Part shown: piece by piece, positions 1 through 8,680 of the stretch
Layout of the letters: each line of letters begins with the position of its first letter
How positions within the stretch are numbered: the first letter of the stretch is position 1
DNA from: Paracoccus shanxieyensis
Lineage (GTDB): Bacteria; Pseudomonadota; Alphaproteobacteria; Rhodobacterales; Rhodobacteraceae
NCBI RefSeq assembly: GCF_009711265.1
Contig: NZ_WMII01000003.1
Span: 1 to 64,000, forward strand
Reading direction: 5' to 3'
Length of the DNA: 64,000 bases
Translations under genes and position numbers: made by a program
Notes under the pieces: generated by a model
Seen by the model: only the letters and a program-made list of their open reading frames with translations
Databases searched by the model: none
Told to the model about the DNA's origin: nothing

Positions 1-64
1 GCCCGCTGGTCAGCGCGATACGCACCGCATCCCTGCGAAATTCATCCGTCCTGCCTGTGCCCAT
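1..64 (-). CDS. IS3-family transposase OrfA, N-terminal fragment
   Basis: The 21 codons visible read MGTGRTDEFRRDAVRIALTS, the typical N-terminus of IS3-family OrfA helix-turn-helix proteins (R-T-D-E-F-R-x-D-A-V-R-I-A). OrfA binds the element ends and normally makes OrfAB by frameshifting. The ATG is preceded by AAAGGAG on the minus strand, a good ribosome-binding site. The rest lies outside the window, so integrity cannot be judged. The call rests on N-terminal motif recognition only. Confidence 0.7.
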   Translation of the reverse strand, partial: MGTGRTDEFRRDAVRIALTSG

Positions 65-126
65 GGTTCATCTCCTTTGCTGCACATTACGTGATCAAAG
101 GAGCGGCACCAAACCGCGACAGGTCC
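1..126 (-). mobile_element. End of an IS3-family insertion sequence (partial)
   Basis: The window opens inside an insertion sequence whose transposase OrfA starts at 64 on the minus strand. The terminus is placed near 115-126, where TGGACCTGTCGC is read on the minus strand, because the ietS-like reading frame stops resembling its family at about 127. A second TGGACC occurs at 141-146, so the exact terminus and any target duplication cannot be fixed without the other end. Confidence 0.6.
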
Positions 127-756
127 AACGGTGATGGAGGGTCCAATATATGTGTCGTAAACGGCCCCGCCTTGGGCGATCAGGAACTGTTCGATTTCTG
201 CCACTTTGGCTTCGCGCCGGGGCCGACTGCCGAATTCCCAGAGTTCGATGTCGAGGACGTAGCGAACATCGTCTTGAAGATCCTCGGCTTCAGTGAAGCC
301 CTCGGCCTTGATCTTCGGCCCGATCCGATCCCGCGGCGCGAGCCCGCCGATCCCATCGATCCGACCCACGAGGCCGGCGTAGTTCGGGTTCTTCTGACCA
401 GGATTGGCGGGTGGAGCATCATACTTGCCGAGGCGGTCCACAAACTCGGTCAAATCACCCGTCGAGGAGAAGAGCAGGACAGTGCGATCCGCATCGCTGG
501 AGACGACCGAGAGGCCGAGCCTCTCCCACTCGCTCTCGGCGATATGCCCATCCACTTGGACGCGAAGGAGTAGAGAGGGGTCAACGAAGGCGGCTGGCTT
601 TGCGGCTTGCTGCTCCGCCACCGCAGCCTGGGTCTCCGCTTGGAGGGCGCCGCCGTGACCGCCGCCTCGTCCGGGTGGGGCGCCGCCACCTCCGGTCTTG
701 CGCCGCGCGATCGGCACTCGAGCACGGATCAGTTGCAGGTGGTCGAGCTGGGCCAT
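127..756 (-). pseudogene. ietS: IetS-like subtilisin-family (S8) serine protease, truncated by the IS element
   Basis: This is the N-terminal domain of the large S8-peptidase partner of the IetA ATPase. Visible family features are the Gly-rich N-terminus (residues about 21-40), the segment SLLLRVQVDGHI, and PRDRIGPKIKAEG near residue 145. The frame is open from 756 but is cut at about codon 210 (after GGAVYDTYIGPSI), where insertion-sequence DNA begins. The catalytic Asp/His/Ser protease domain is therefore missing here. It starts 9 bases after the ietA stop, so the two are one transcription unit. IetS/IetA was described on Agrobacterium Ti plasmids as a stability system and later as phage defence. 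Here the protease is predicted non-functional unless its remainder lies beyond the IS element. Confidence 0.72.
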
Positions 757-765
757 CCCGTCTTC

Positions 766-1764
766 CTATACTGAAGTGGCTCCCGCGCTACCTTTGTATG
801 TCCTCGCACGCCGGCGCTCTGAATTGCGCAGAGCTGAGCGCAGATGGCCGTCGGTCACACCCGTGTTGCCATCAAGGATCGACAGCTTGATCGCGTGTTG
901 GGTGATCCGGGCCAGTTCCGCATAGGAACTTCCTGTCAGACGCTCGACATAGGGCGTCGGATCGATGGATGCTTCCACGTTGCGGAAGGCGTGGCGCAGA
1001 TAGGCTTTGATCATCCGCGCGTCGGGTAGGTCGAACCAGACCACCTCGTCAAATCTCCGCCAAATTGCTGGATCGAGCTGATCCGCGAGGTTCGTCGCCG
1101 CGATCAGAAACCCGCCAGGCTCGATCTGCTCGATGAACATCAGGAGACTGTTAACCACACGGCGTAACTCACCGGTTTCGGTCGCCTCCTCCCGCGAGCG
1201 CGCCAGCGCGTCGAACTCGTCAAAGAAGAGGACGCAAGGCTGACGACGGGCGAACTCGAAAGTTTTGCGAATGTTGGTCGCCGTCTCACCAAGATAGGAC
1301 GACACGAGGCTATCGAGGCGCACGACGAAGAATGGCAGTCCCAACTCGCCGGCGAACACCTCGGCGCACATGGTTTTCCCCGTCCCTGGCGGGCCACAGA
1401 AGAGCAGCTTAGAGCGCACGTCGAGACCATGGCGGCGTAGGCGGTCTCCCTGTCGGAACTCGCGGATGATGCCGGCGAAGAGTTCGGTGTTCTCCTGCGA
1501 GAGGTGAAGCTCGGCCGGCGTGCGCTGCGGCTCCACCCGCTGGATGAAATCGCGGGCCTCATCTGGGAAGGGCAGGAGCTTAGCTGCGGGAGCCGTTTGA
1601 ATCGCACCTTCACCGAGGCGATCAAGAGACTTGCGAAGGGAGCCTGCGAGCACACGATTGCCCTTGCGCTCTTCCTCGCCGATGATCTGCTCGAATACGG
1701 TGCGGAACTTATCATCCCGACCGTAGCTCGTTATGAGCTTCTTCATCAGTTCGCCGCGCGCCAT
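766..1764 (-). CDS. ietA: IetA-like AAA+ ATPase of an S8-protease/ATPase defence or stability pair
   Basis: A 332-residue AAA+ ATPase. Walker A GPPGTGKT is at residues 124-131, Walker B LFFDEF at about 179-184, a sensor-like AATN follows at about 218, and an arginine-finger-like IWRRFD at about 230. An N-terminal helical region of about 80 residues resembles the family (MKKLITSYGRDD). It is followed after 9 bases by the subtilisin-family partner, the order typical of IetAS. In Agrobacterium IetA acts as antidote to the IetS protease, and the pair also blocks phage. With the protease gene interrupted, this ATPase may be an orphan antidote. Start ATG at 1764 is the first in frame; Met7 is an alternative. 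Confidence 0.82.
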   Translation of the reverse strand: MARGELMKKLITSYGRDDKFRTVFEQIIGEEERKGNRVLAGSLRKSLDRLGEGAIQTAPAAKLLPFPDEARDFIQRVEPQRTPAELHLSQENTELFAGIIREFRQGDRLRRHGLDVRSKLLFCGPPGTGKTMCAEVFAGELGLPFFVVRLDSLVSSYLGETATNIRKTFEFARRQPCVLFFDEFDALARSREEATETGELRRVVNSLLMFIEQIEPGGFLIAATNLADQLDPAIWRRFDEVVWFDLPDARMIKAYLRHAFRNVEASIDPTPYVERLTGSSYAELARITQHAIKLSILDGNTGVTDGHLRSALRNSERRRARTYKGSAGATSV

Positions 1765-2078
1765 CTCGCCTCCGTTGTCCCATCTATCCTACGCGTTCGA
1801 TTAGGGCCGTGCCAACAATAATTGAAGTATTCAAGTCCCTGCGGCGAGATCGTGTGATCGAAACACACGCCGGCGCAGTACTTGCAGCATTCGGCAAGCT
1901 CGGCTGGGAGCTGTTACGCGGCGCCTTACGGGCCCTCGCGGCGACCGTCCGCTTTCCGCCCTCGACTGCCTGCGGGGCCTTGCGCCCCGACCGACCGCTC
2001 TCCGCCCAAACTGTCGGTCTCCTGAGGAAATCGCGCGGCCCCCCAATGTAAATCATCCTTTGCTTTCTGACGCTCAGA
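1765..2078. other. Intergenic region upstream of ietA
   Basis: This 314-base gap lies between the divergent ietA and the two-HTH gene, so both promoters should be here. An 80-codon frame with a GTG start at 1809 (+) exists but has no ribosome-binding site and no recognisable similarity; I do not call it a gene. Confidence 0.5.
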
Positions 2079-2672
2079 ATGCAAACGATCCTTGACATGG
2101 ACACTCTTCTGGCAGCCCGCCGCGCGCGGGGCATGACGCAGGGCAACGTCGCGCGGGCGACGGGGATCAGCGTGCCGACGTTGCGGGCGCTGGAACGGGG
2201 CGAGGGTGGGCTTGGCCCATTGGTTGCGATCATGGGGGTGCTGGGCCTGCGCTGGGGATGGGTTCCACATGGCGAGGATGCGGCGGCTGCCCTGGCGGGG
2301 CGGCGCAAGGTGCGGGGAATCAGCCAGGCGGAACTGGCACGGCGGATCGGCTGCAGTCGACCGACGCTGATCGCGCTGGAGCGCAGGCTCGCAGGCAGCG
2401 TCGCGACCCTGGCTCGGGCGCTGCAGATCCTGGGGCTGCGGCCGATGCTGCGCGGCGTGGCACCGGTCGGGCGCGGCCTGGTGCCGGCACGCAACGCGCC
2501 GGCTCGGGACCTGGTGATGACGCCGCCGGAGCTGGCAGCCGCGGTGATCGGGCATTTCGCCCCGGGCCTGAGCGGCAGCGTGCTCGATCCGGCGCGGGGG
2601 CAGGGGGCGTTCCACGATGGCTTATGCATGGCTCTGGCGGTGAAAGCGTCGGAGCGGCGCATGAGGAAATGA
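2079..2672 (+). pseudogene. Two-HTH regulator fused to N6-methyltransferase, C-terminally truncated
   Basis: This 197-residue product is a shortened paralog of the 303-residue protein at 32500-33411. It has two helix-turn-helix XRE/Cro-like domains (about residues 8-55 and 70-118; GISVPTLRALERG and GCSRPTLIALERR), then the methyltransferase motif-X-like DLVMTPPELA and motif-I-like LDPARGQGAF. Similarity to the longer copy stops exactly after GAFH (about position 2620). The last 19 residues are unrelated, and the catalytic NPPW part is missing. The two DNA-binding domains are intact, so it could still act as a repressor. The junction looks like a deletion or recombination scar. It is divergent from ietA, which makes it a candidate regulator of that operon. 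Confidence 0.7.
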
Positions 2673-3395
2673 ACATGCCTTCAAATCTTCAATCGAACAT
2701 GCCGCACCAGGGGTGCGTGAGAAGGGCAGGACTGGACTGAGGTTCGCCTGCGGGGTCATGGCAATCGGCGCCCCCCTTCGCACGTCATGAAAGTTCCGCG
2801 CCGGGCGATGGCCGATGCCGCGATGGCGGGGCGTGCCGCGAGGGCCGAGGAGGATGGATATATGAAGACCTATTTAAACCTTCATATGTTCAGATATCAA
2901 AATGAGGGGGTTGCCGTTACGACCGGAGAAGCCCCTCGCCGAGATCTGCGGGCAGCAGGGCCTGGACCAGAGGTCTGTGCGATAGGCGGGCATCGGCTGG
3001 TCCGAGATCGGTTGTCGTTGAGGAAATGGACACCCCTTCAATGAAGACCGTTGCATTCTGCTGATGCGATGAGGGCAATGCCGGAGACGGGAATGCACCC
3101 GGGCCTGCAAAGGGGGAGCCGCGCAAAGGCCGGGCAGCACCTCGCGGGTCAGCGCCGCCCAGGGGTGGTCCGGCAGATTCTCCGATGCGGTGCCGAGGGC
3201 TGAATGGTCTTCCTCGGCGGTGTCCGTCTCGAATTCTGCGACGGCAGGACCCCATTTGGCCTCCGCCGCGGCACTGACGCTGGAATGGGATCCTCTCGTC
3301 CACGCGTCCGGATGCTGCGGGTACCGGCGGTGATGCGGGGGCGGACATTGGCAGTCGCCGCCTGTTTCTGCTCGCCGCTACCGGCGGATACCACT
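2673..3395. other. Gene-poor scar region
   Basis: About 720 bases with no supported gene. On the minus strand at roughly 3385-3100 a continuous frame without a start has coding-like composition (AEAKWGPAVAEFETD, then LPDHPWAALTREVLPGL), which suggests the remnant of a deleted gene. It matches no family I recognise. The region lies downstream of the relaxase operon and next to the truncation junction of the two-HTH gene, consistent with a large deletion. Confidence 0.4.
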
Positions 3396-5318
3396 TCAAG
3401 GCCGGTCCAAGTCCCACTCGTCGTGATCGCCGTCATCCTCCGCAACCTGTCCATGTCGATCGAGCAACACCGTCAGACCCTTGGACTCCATGCGAAGCCA
3501 CCCTTGATCCCCGTTCCGCATGAACGACAGGCGCAGCACCTCTATTTCGTTTTCTCGGGCGATCTGCCATGCCAGACAGATGAGCTGCGCGCGCGTCAGT
3601 GGCTCTGGCCGTCCAGGGGTTCGTCCAGCAGCAGGAGAATTCGCGACAGGTCGTGCTGTATCGTGGTGATGTCGCGTCGTTGCCCCATCAACTCCTGAGC
3701 TATCCACCTGGTCAGATCGCGTGTCTGTTTTTCGGCCTCCATCGCCAGGGCCGCCCGGTCCACCTGGTCCCCCACCCGGGTGATTTCGGCCACAAATCGG
3801 TCGATCCGTTCCGAGAGACCCGGCGTCTCCTCTTGCGCCAGCAATGCCCGAAGCGGTGCGATCAGCGCGGTCAGCTTGCGCAGTTCGATCAGCAGTTCGG
3901 GCCATTCCGAAGGGGGCGACGATTGGTTCATTCAGGGTCTCCAGCCTATTGCCAAGTTCATGCCATTGCCTTGTCGCCTGGGCGGCCAACCTCGTTGCAA
4001 GCAACAGACTGGCTTGTCGGCGACGCCAGGCGGAAAGGATCTGGGAAAGGTGCCGCCTTATCCCTGCGAAAAGGCCTGCGGCTTTTGCAGCATGGCCCAG
4101 CAGTCGAGCATGGTCGTCAGCGCCGCCCGTTCTGTTTCGAGCAGCCGGACGCGGGCTTCCAGCTCCTCGATCCGCGTTTCCTGACGCGCGAGGCTCTGTT
4201 CGAACTGCTGCGTGAGCCGCAGCTCCAGTGGGCTGAGCATATCTGACAAGGCGATCTCCTGTAGTAGCGGGGTGGCAGGGGGGCAACTCGAGGCCGGGTT
4301 GCGCCAGGGTTTCGAGGGGCTCCGGAACGGGGCACGTCTGAAAGCCGAAGCGTTCGGAGTTGCCCCGCGCACGTCGCCGCAGCGCCTCGAGGAGACGGGC
4401 CGGGGCAGTCTCCAGATCACGCCGCCGCAATCGCGCGAGTTCCTCGGCCGACATTGTCATTGCCGGGTTTGCCAACGAGAACTCGTTTGAGAAGAGCAAG
4501 CCGCCGAGTCTGAAATGTTCACCGGTCTTGATCGACTCAAAGCTGACCGACTTGTCATTGACCTTATGAACCCTGACTCCAAGCTCACCCAGTCCAAGTG
4601 CCATGAAGTTGATCAAAGCCTCGCGGTCGGGCACATTGCCCTTCGCCCAAAGCTCCTTCGCCAAGGCAGCAACCTGTTCCGGCCCGGTCGCCGGCAGCAA
4701 AAGTCCCTGCCGTTCGGCCTCGCGTCGCATCTTGGTCAGCCAGTCCGGCAGCTTGATGAGCTGGCGCCTGTCATGCGCCATCGGATCCGCCCAACCGAAC
4801 CGGCCATTGATCGTATCCAGATAATGATGCCAGAGCTTTTGCTGGATCTGCATCGGTGGATGCGGGTTGTGCGACGCGATGGAGGCCGTTGCGCGCCAGA
4901 CTGCCCGGGGCATCAGGATATTGACCTCCAGCCTACCGGTATGCGTGTGCGTGCCGACCAGCGGATGCAGCCGTGCGGCGGGTGGGATGCCGCAATAAGC
5001 GCTCTCGAAGAACAGGTTGAGGGTTTGGCCGATCTGGCGACGTGACACGGGATCGCCCGCATTGAACGCCTGGGCGTCGATATCGCCTGCGTCGAACGAC
5101 AGGGTGGCGACCGAGTAGCGATGCTTCGTGCGCAGGGCGTTTAAAACCATCAGTGTCAGGGTGGGGTTGCCGATCAGCAGTTCGGGGGGCGGATCCCGCC
5201 GAAGTGTCTCGGGAGCACTGCCGATCCGCTTCTGCACCGCGGCGCCCAGCAGGTAGTCGACTGCGGCCTTGGGCGGCCCTTCGCCGGCGCCGGAATATGG
5301 CGACCACCCGAGGATCAT
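3396..5318 (-). CDS. HEN-type (ColE1 MbeA-like) relaxase with nested genes
   Basis: A 640-residue mobilization protein predicted to nick oriT and pilot the strand during conjugation. The signature is H124-x6-E131-x-N133 in GTHTHTGRLEVNILMP, the same spacing as the HEN metal-binding triad of ColE1 MbeA (His, +7 Glu, +9 Asn). This triad replaces the three-His motif of other relaxases. The N-terminal 330 residues look like a conserved nuclease; the C-terminal half is Arg/Gly/Pro-rich and shares its DNA with two genes in other frames (4240-4058 and 3931-3596), as in ColE1. Its ATG overlaps the stop of the upstream mobC-like gene (ATGA), so translation is probably coupled. The far C-terminus (LTRAQLICLAWQIARENEIEVLRLS) again looks coding. 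Confidence 0.75.
   Translation of the reverse strand: MILGWSPYSGAGEGPPKAAVDYLLGAAVQKRIGSAPETLRRDPPPELLIGNPTLTLMVLNALRTKHRYSVATLSFDAGDIDAQAFNAGDPVSRRQIGQTLNLFFESAYCGIPPAARLHPLVGTHTHTGRLEVNILMPRAVWRATASIASHNPHPPMQIQQKLWHHYLDTINGRFGWADPMAHDRRQLIKLPDWLTKMRREAERQGLLLPATGPEQVAALAKELWAKGNVPDREALINFMALGLGELGVRVHKVNDKSVSFESIKTGEHFRLGGLLFSNEFSLANPAMTMSAEELARLRRRDLETAPARLLEALRRRARGNSERFGFQTCPVPEPLETLAQPGLELPPCHPATTGDRLVRYAQPTGAAAHAAVRTEPRASGNADRGAGSPRPAARNRTGGADDHARLLGHAAKAAGLFAGIRRHLSQILSAWRRRQASLLLATRLAAQATRQWHELGNRLETLNEPIVAPFGMARTADRTAQADRADRTASGIAGARGDAGSLGTDRPICGRNHPGGGPGGPGGPGDGGRKTDTRSDQVDSSGVDGATTRHHHDTARPVANSPAAGRTPGRPEPLTRAQLICLAWQIARENEIEVLRLSFMRNGDQGWLRMESKGLTVLLDRHGQVAEDDGDHDEWDLDRP
3596..3931 (-). 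CDS. Small mobilization protein nested in the relaxase gene (MbeD-like position)
   Basis: A 111-residue acidic, helical protein read in a different frame inside the relaxase gene. The sequence looks genuinely coding: leucine-rich heptads (ELRKLTALIAPLRALL; DRFVAEITRVGDQVDRAAL) and RWIAQELMGQRRDITTIQHD, while the relaxase frame over the same DNA is low-complexity Arg/Gly/Ala. A GGAGA ribosome-binding site lies 7-8 bases before the ATG at 3931. Position and nesting match mbeD/mobD of ColE1-type mobilization regions, whose products aid DNA transfer or entry exclusion; sequence identity to those cannot be judged here. Confidence 0.62.
   Translation of the reverse strand: MNQSSPPSEWPELLIELRKLTALIAPLRALLAQEETPGLSERIDRFVAEITRVGDQVDRAALAMEAEKQTRDLTRWIAQELMGQRRDITTIQHDLSRILLLLDEPLDGQSH
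4058..4240 (-). CDS. Small coiled-coil mobilization protein nested in the relaxase gene (MbeB-like position)
   Basis: A 60-residue protein wholly inside the relaxase gene in another frame. It is almost entirely a predicted coiled coil (LTQQFEQSLARQ, then RIEELEARVRLLETERAALTTML), a pattern expected of real protein, while the overlapping relaxase frame there is a Pro/Ala/Arg-rich linker. AGGAG lies upstream; a TTG at 4249 has the better spacing to it and may be the true start. ColE1-family MbeB/MobB proteins are similar small coiled-coil proteins that stabilise the relaxase at oriT. The role here is inferred from position and shape. Confidence 0.6.
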   Translation of the reverse strand: MLSPLELRLTQQFEQSLARQETRIEELEARVRLLETERAALTTMLDCWAMLQKPQAFSQG

Positions 5319-5647
5319 CGTGACGCCTGTTTCATCACAGCTGCCAAGCGACGCTCGATGGCGACCAGGATCACGGACGAGGCGATCTGCTCGCCGTCCT
5401 CAGATTTGGCCAGGCCGTCCGCCACACGCGCGAGTTCCCGGGTTACGTCTTGCATCACCTCGGCCATCCAGATCAGATGGACAGGATTTGCAGGCTGCCG
5501 CGCGTTCTTTACGCTGCTGATCAGGAACTGTGAGATCGTGAGCCCCGCCTGCTTTGCAGCCCTTTTGATGGGCGCCCAGTCCTCGTCGTAGACGGAAATC
5601 TGGCGCGTTTTGGTTTGGTCTTCGGTCAGCTTTCTCAGGCGGGCCAT
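5315..5647 (-). CDS. MobC-like relaxosome accessory protein
   Basis: A 110-residue basic protein with the pattern of MobC/ribbon-helix-helix accessory factors: RQISVYDEDWAPIKRAAKQAGLTISQFLISSVKNA resembles the R-x-h-x-h-strand and two-helix segment that binds oriT. GGAGA about ten bases upstream of the ATG at 5647 decides this start over the in-frame ATG at 5671. Its stop overlaps the start of the HEN relaxase (ATGA), so the two are a coupled operon. It should help the relaxase recognise and melt oriT, probably located just upstream. Confidence 0.72.
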   Translation of the reverse strand: MARLRKLTEDQTKTRQISVYDEDWAPIKRAAKQAGLTISQFLISSVKNARQPANPVHLIWMAEVMQDVTRELARVADGLAKSEDGEQIASSVILVAIERRLAAVMKQASR

Positions 5648-5963
5648 CGGATTTATTCTCCGTTCCCGCACGCGTCGCAGATAGGATTTCTATGGGTTTG
5701 CGGAGTCTTGATATCAGTGTGAGGCAAAAGTGATTCCCGTGTATTTTGACGGTTCAAACGACCAGCTGAAGCGGTGCAGGATTTGACGCGTTGGTGCCGC
5801 AAAAGGGCAGCTGCCTGGCGCCCGGACCGTGCCCTGCCAGCAGCGAACAACGGCATGATCGAAGGAGGCCATCCTCGCATGAAAGAAGCCGCCGACGGTC
5901 CCATAGCGGGGTCAGAACAGCTTCCCGCTGACACCGTGGCCGCTGGATTGTGGATGCCGATCA
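5648..5963. other. Region upstream of mobC, likely oriT location
   Basis: A 316-base gap with no convincing gene. In MobC/relaxase modules the origin of transfer usually sits here. An imperfect hairpin (CGCAGATAG ... CTATGGGTTTGCG, 5667-5693) is the only structure I can see and is a weak oriT candidate. Confidence 0.35.
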
Positions 5964-6276
5964 TCACCGCGTCTCTTTTATGGTGTCGAGGGGGCCGCGC
6001 GCCCCGCAAGAGCCGCAGCCACAGCGGTGGCTGTGCGGCCGCAGCGGACTCAAGGGCGATGTCAGCGACTGGGCAAACCTGGCGGTGACGCTGCCGGCTG
6101 AATGGCCCAGCAGGCCCGTAATGGTGAGTTCGCAATAGCCGAGCGTTGCAGCCGTCGCGGCAAAGGTATGGCCCAGGGTGTGGGGCCGAGACGCCGGTGA
6201 TCCGCGCCTCGGCAGTGATCCGTGCGAGGCACTTTGGTAGGGCGCTCTCAAAGGCGCCGACGTTCTGCTCGTCCAT
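5964..6276 (-). pseudogene. Decayed tyrosine recombinase, C-terminal fragment
   Basis: Only the C-terminal catalytic part of a phage-type integrase survives, spread over frames. The first segment MDEQNVGAFESALPKCLARIT (from 6276) breaks near 6200; the next frame gives HTLGHTFAATAATLGY and LTITGLLGHSAGSVTARFA; a third frame resumes with ALESAAAA. The box-II Arg (HxLRHTFA in active enzymes) is Gly, and the nucleophilic Tyr position reads ARFAQ rather than ARYAH. Two frameshifts and lost catalytic residues show that it is dead. It marks an older integration event inside element A. Confidence 0.7.
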
Positions 6277-6842
6277 TTTGATGCCTCTACGCTCGTTTCG
6301 TTAGGTATTGTGGTTCGGGTGGCCTGCTGCGGCAGTGGATCGAAAGCAGAGCGCACCTTGCATGGTTGGCGCTATCTCACTGTTATCTCATGCGTCTAGC
6401 TTGAAGTGATGGCGCGGCTGACGGTGAATTGCTCGGCGCGACACGGGTTTTTCATCTGAGGCAACAAAAATCGTGCCTGACGGCCTCTCGGCGCCGGCTG
6501 GAAAGATCACGTCCTTTTGATCACAATGGTGGACGTCTTTTGCTGTGATCCCACAACTTGCTGACACAGCGACCATGATCGGGTGAGCGTGCTGGCGCTG
6601 GGGTGCTTCAGCGGACGCCGTCGTCCGGCTTCAATTCAAGGATCCGCCGGGCACGGGGGCGGCAGCAGAGCGGGCAGAGCATGGCGCAGCAGGGGGACTT
6701 GGGCCGGGATCCCGTTCAGCAGGGTCAGCACGCCGCGACGCAGCGCGGCGATGACGATGGCCTGCTCGCCGAGGCTCGCGGCCAGGCGCAGCTATCAGCA
6801 GGGTGCGCGACGTCAGCGCCGAGGGGTCGCTGGGCAGGCTAG
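6277..6842. other. Gene-poor region left of IS701 element
   Basis: About 565 bases without a supported gene. A 62-codon minus-strand frame (6576-6388) has no ribosome-binding site or recognisable similarity. Short coding-like bits near 6600-6700 are too fragmentary to name. Confidence 0.4.
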
Positions 6843-8267
6843 CATTACAGTTGCATTCTTTTCTCCGCTCTGAATCAATGCGCTACCATGACTAAGTTAG
6901 GGATCATGGATGGCGGGGTTGTCGGTCGAAGAGACGCTGGAGCTTTGGGCTTCCTCACTCCGTGAAGTAAAGGCTCGAATTCGGCCGCTGTTTACGCAGG
7001 AACGGGTTGCGGCATCGGCCGGTCAGTTTCTCGACGGCTTGTTGGGTGAGGAACGGCGCAAGACGGGTTGGATGCGGGCCGAAGCGGCTGGAGATCCGGG
7101 CCCCTGGCGTCAGCAGGCGATATTGGGTCGTGGCCATTGGGATGCCGACGCGCTGCGCTATATTGTGCGGGACTACGCCGTGGAAACGCTGGCTGATCCC
7201 GAGGCGGTGCGGGTGATCGATGAAACCGGTTTTTTGAAGCAGGGCCACGCCTCCTGTGGGGTCGCGCGCCAATATACGGGGTCGGCAGGAAAGATCACCA
7301 ATTGCCAGATCGGCGTCTTCGCCAGCTACGTCTCGCAGCACGGACATGCTTTTATCGATCGGGCCCTCTATCTGCCGAAAGCATGGGCTGAAGCCCCGGT
7401 CAGACGAAGCCGGGCCCATGTGCCCGAGGCGGTGGAGTTCGCCACTAAACCTGCCATCGCCCGCAGCATGATCGAGCGCGTGCTCTCGACCAAGGTTCCA
7501 TTTTCCTGGGTGGCCGCCGACAGCGTCTATGGCGTTGGCGATATCGAAATAGCACTGCGCCGCGCTGGAAAAGGCTATGTCCTGGGTGTCAGTTCCAAGC
7601 ACGCCTTCAATTCCTGGGGGAAAGCCTATGCCGTCAGCGGGACGGCCGGGAGCATCGCGGAAGACTTGCCGCCCGAGGCTTGGCAGCGTCTTTCGGCCGG
7701 CGCGGGCACCAAGGGCGAGCGGCTTCACGACTGGGCCTACCTTGATCTCGCCGATCTCGATGCTGGCGAATTCAATGCTGATCTCAGCGGCGTATGGACC
7801 CGGGGCCTGCTGATCCGACGCAATATCTCCGATGGCGAGTTGGCGTTCTTCACCACATGGTGTCCGGAGGGCACGGGCATGGAAACACTGGTGCGTGTCG
7901 AAGGACATCGCTGGGCAATCGAGGACAGCTTCGAGACCGCAAAGAATGAACTCGGCCTCGATCACAACGAGACCCGTTCCTGGCACGGGTGGCACCGCCA
8001 TGTATCGCTGGTCATGCTGGCCTTCGCCATGATGGCTACCATTCGCCATCACGCAAATGTCGAACCGCCCAAAAAAACGATGCGCAGGCTGCCAAGGAAC
8101 CCAAGCTGATCCGCTGGTCAATTCAGGAGATCCGACGCATCGCCAATCGGCTGGCCCAACGTCAGATTGAACCGGCTTATATTATCGCTTGGTCGATGTG
8201 GCGAAGGGCTCATCAAGCCGCAGCAAGGCAGGCACACCTTCGAAGAAACGTGCAACTGTAATGCTAG
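6839..8267 (+). mobile_element. Complete IS701-family insertion sequence with CTAG target duplication
   Basis: The element spans 6843-8263 (1,421 bases). It has perfect 13-base terminal inverted repeats, CATTACAGTTGCA at 6843-6855 and its complement at 8251-8263, flanked by CTAG on both sides (6839-6842 and 8264-8267). A 4-base YTAR target duplication is characteristic of IS701. The clean ends imply a recent insertion. What it interrupted is not recognisable. Confidence 0.92.
6910..8261 (+). CDS. IS701-family DDE transposase, in two frames joined at an A7 run
   Basis: The transposase begins at ATG 6910 and is open to 8109 (MAGLSVEETLELW...). Family features are AVRVIDETGFLKQGHASCGVARQYTGSAGK (first catalytic Asp in VIDETG), a second Asp in WVAADSVYG, and the Glu region RWAIEDSFETAKNELGLD. 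The expected C-terminus (NDAQAAKEPKLIRWSIQEIRRIANRL, then AYIIAWSMWRRAHQ) continues only in another frame up to 8261. The frame change falls on a run of seven A at about 8071-8077. This is either an inactivating single-base indel, a sequencing error, or slippage producing both forms. The element ends two bases beyond the second frame's stop codon. Confidence 0.85.
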
Positions 8268-8680
8268 GCGGAGAATGCTGTGATCATCATCAGGGTGATG
8301 GCGCAGAGAATGCGCATCATCGTCACGGTATAGGCTTGATTTGGCCATCGCGCGGTGCAATGCGGAAAAAGGCCATCGGTCTCGCGGCGGCGAGTTCTTT
8401 GCTGAGAATTCTACGGACCGCTTCCGATAGGCCTGGCTCCAGCTCGGTGCTGCGAGGAGCAACGAACAGCCGGGGATGCACTGTAGAGGCGACAGGTCCT
8501 CAACTCCGTCTGCTATTAGATTCACCAGGGGGCCGTCGCGCTGGATCCAAGGCCTGGTTGCGTGCGGACTGCGGATCCGAGGTGATCCGGCTCGATGGGT
8601 CCGGGCAGGTGATCCATGACTTGGACGAACCGGATGACCTCTCAGCCGCACCGCGCTGATGAGGCGAGGGCTGGCCGGCT
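8268..8680. other. Gene-poor region right of IS701 element
   Basis: About 410 bases. The long minus-strand frame running through it continues into the IS element and has no start signal, so it is not called. No recognisable gene. Confidence 0.4.

Noticed and set aside
1809..2051. Possible 80-residue protein with GTG start upstream of the two-HTH gene
   Set aside because: No ribosome-binding site, no recognisable similarity and weak coding character in the second half.
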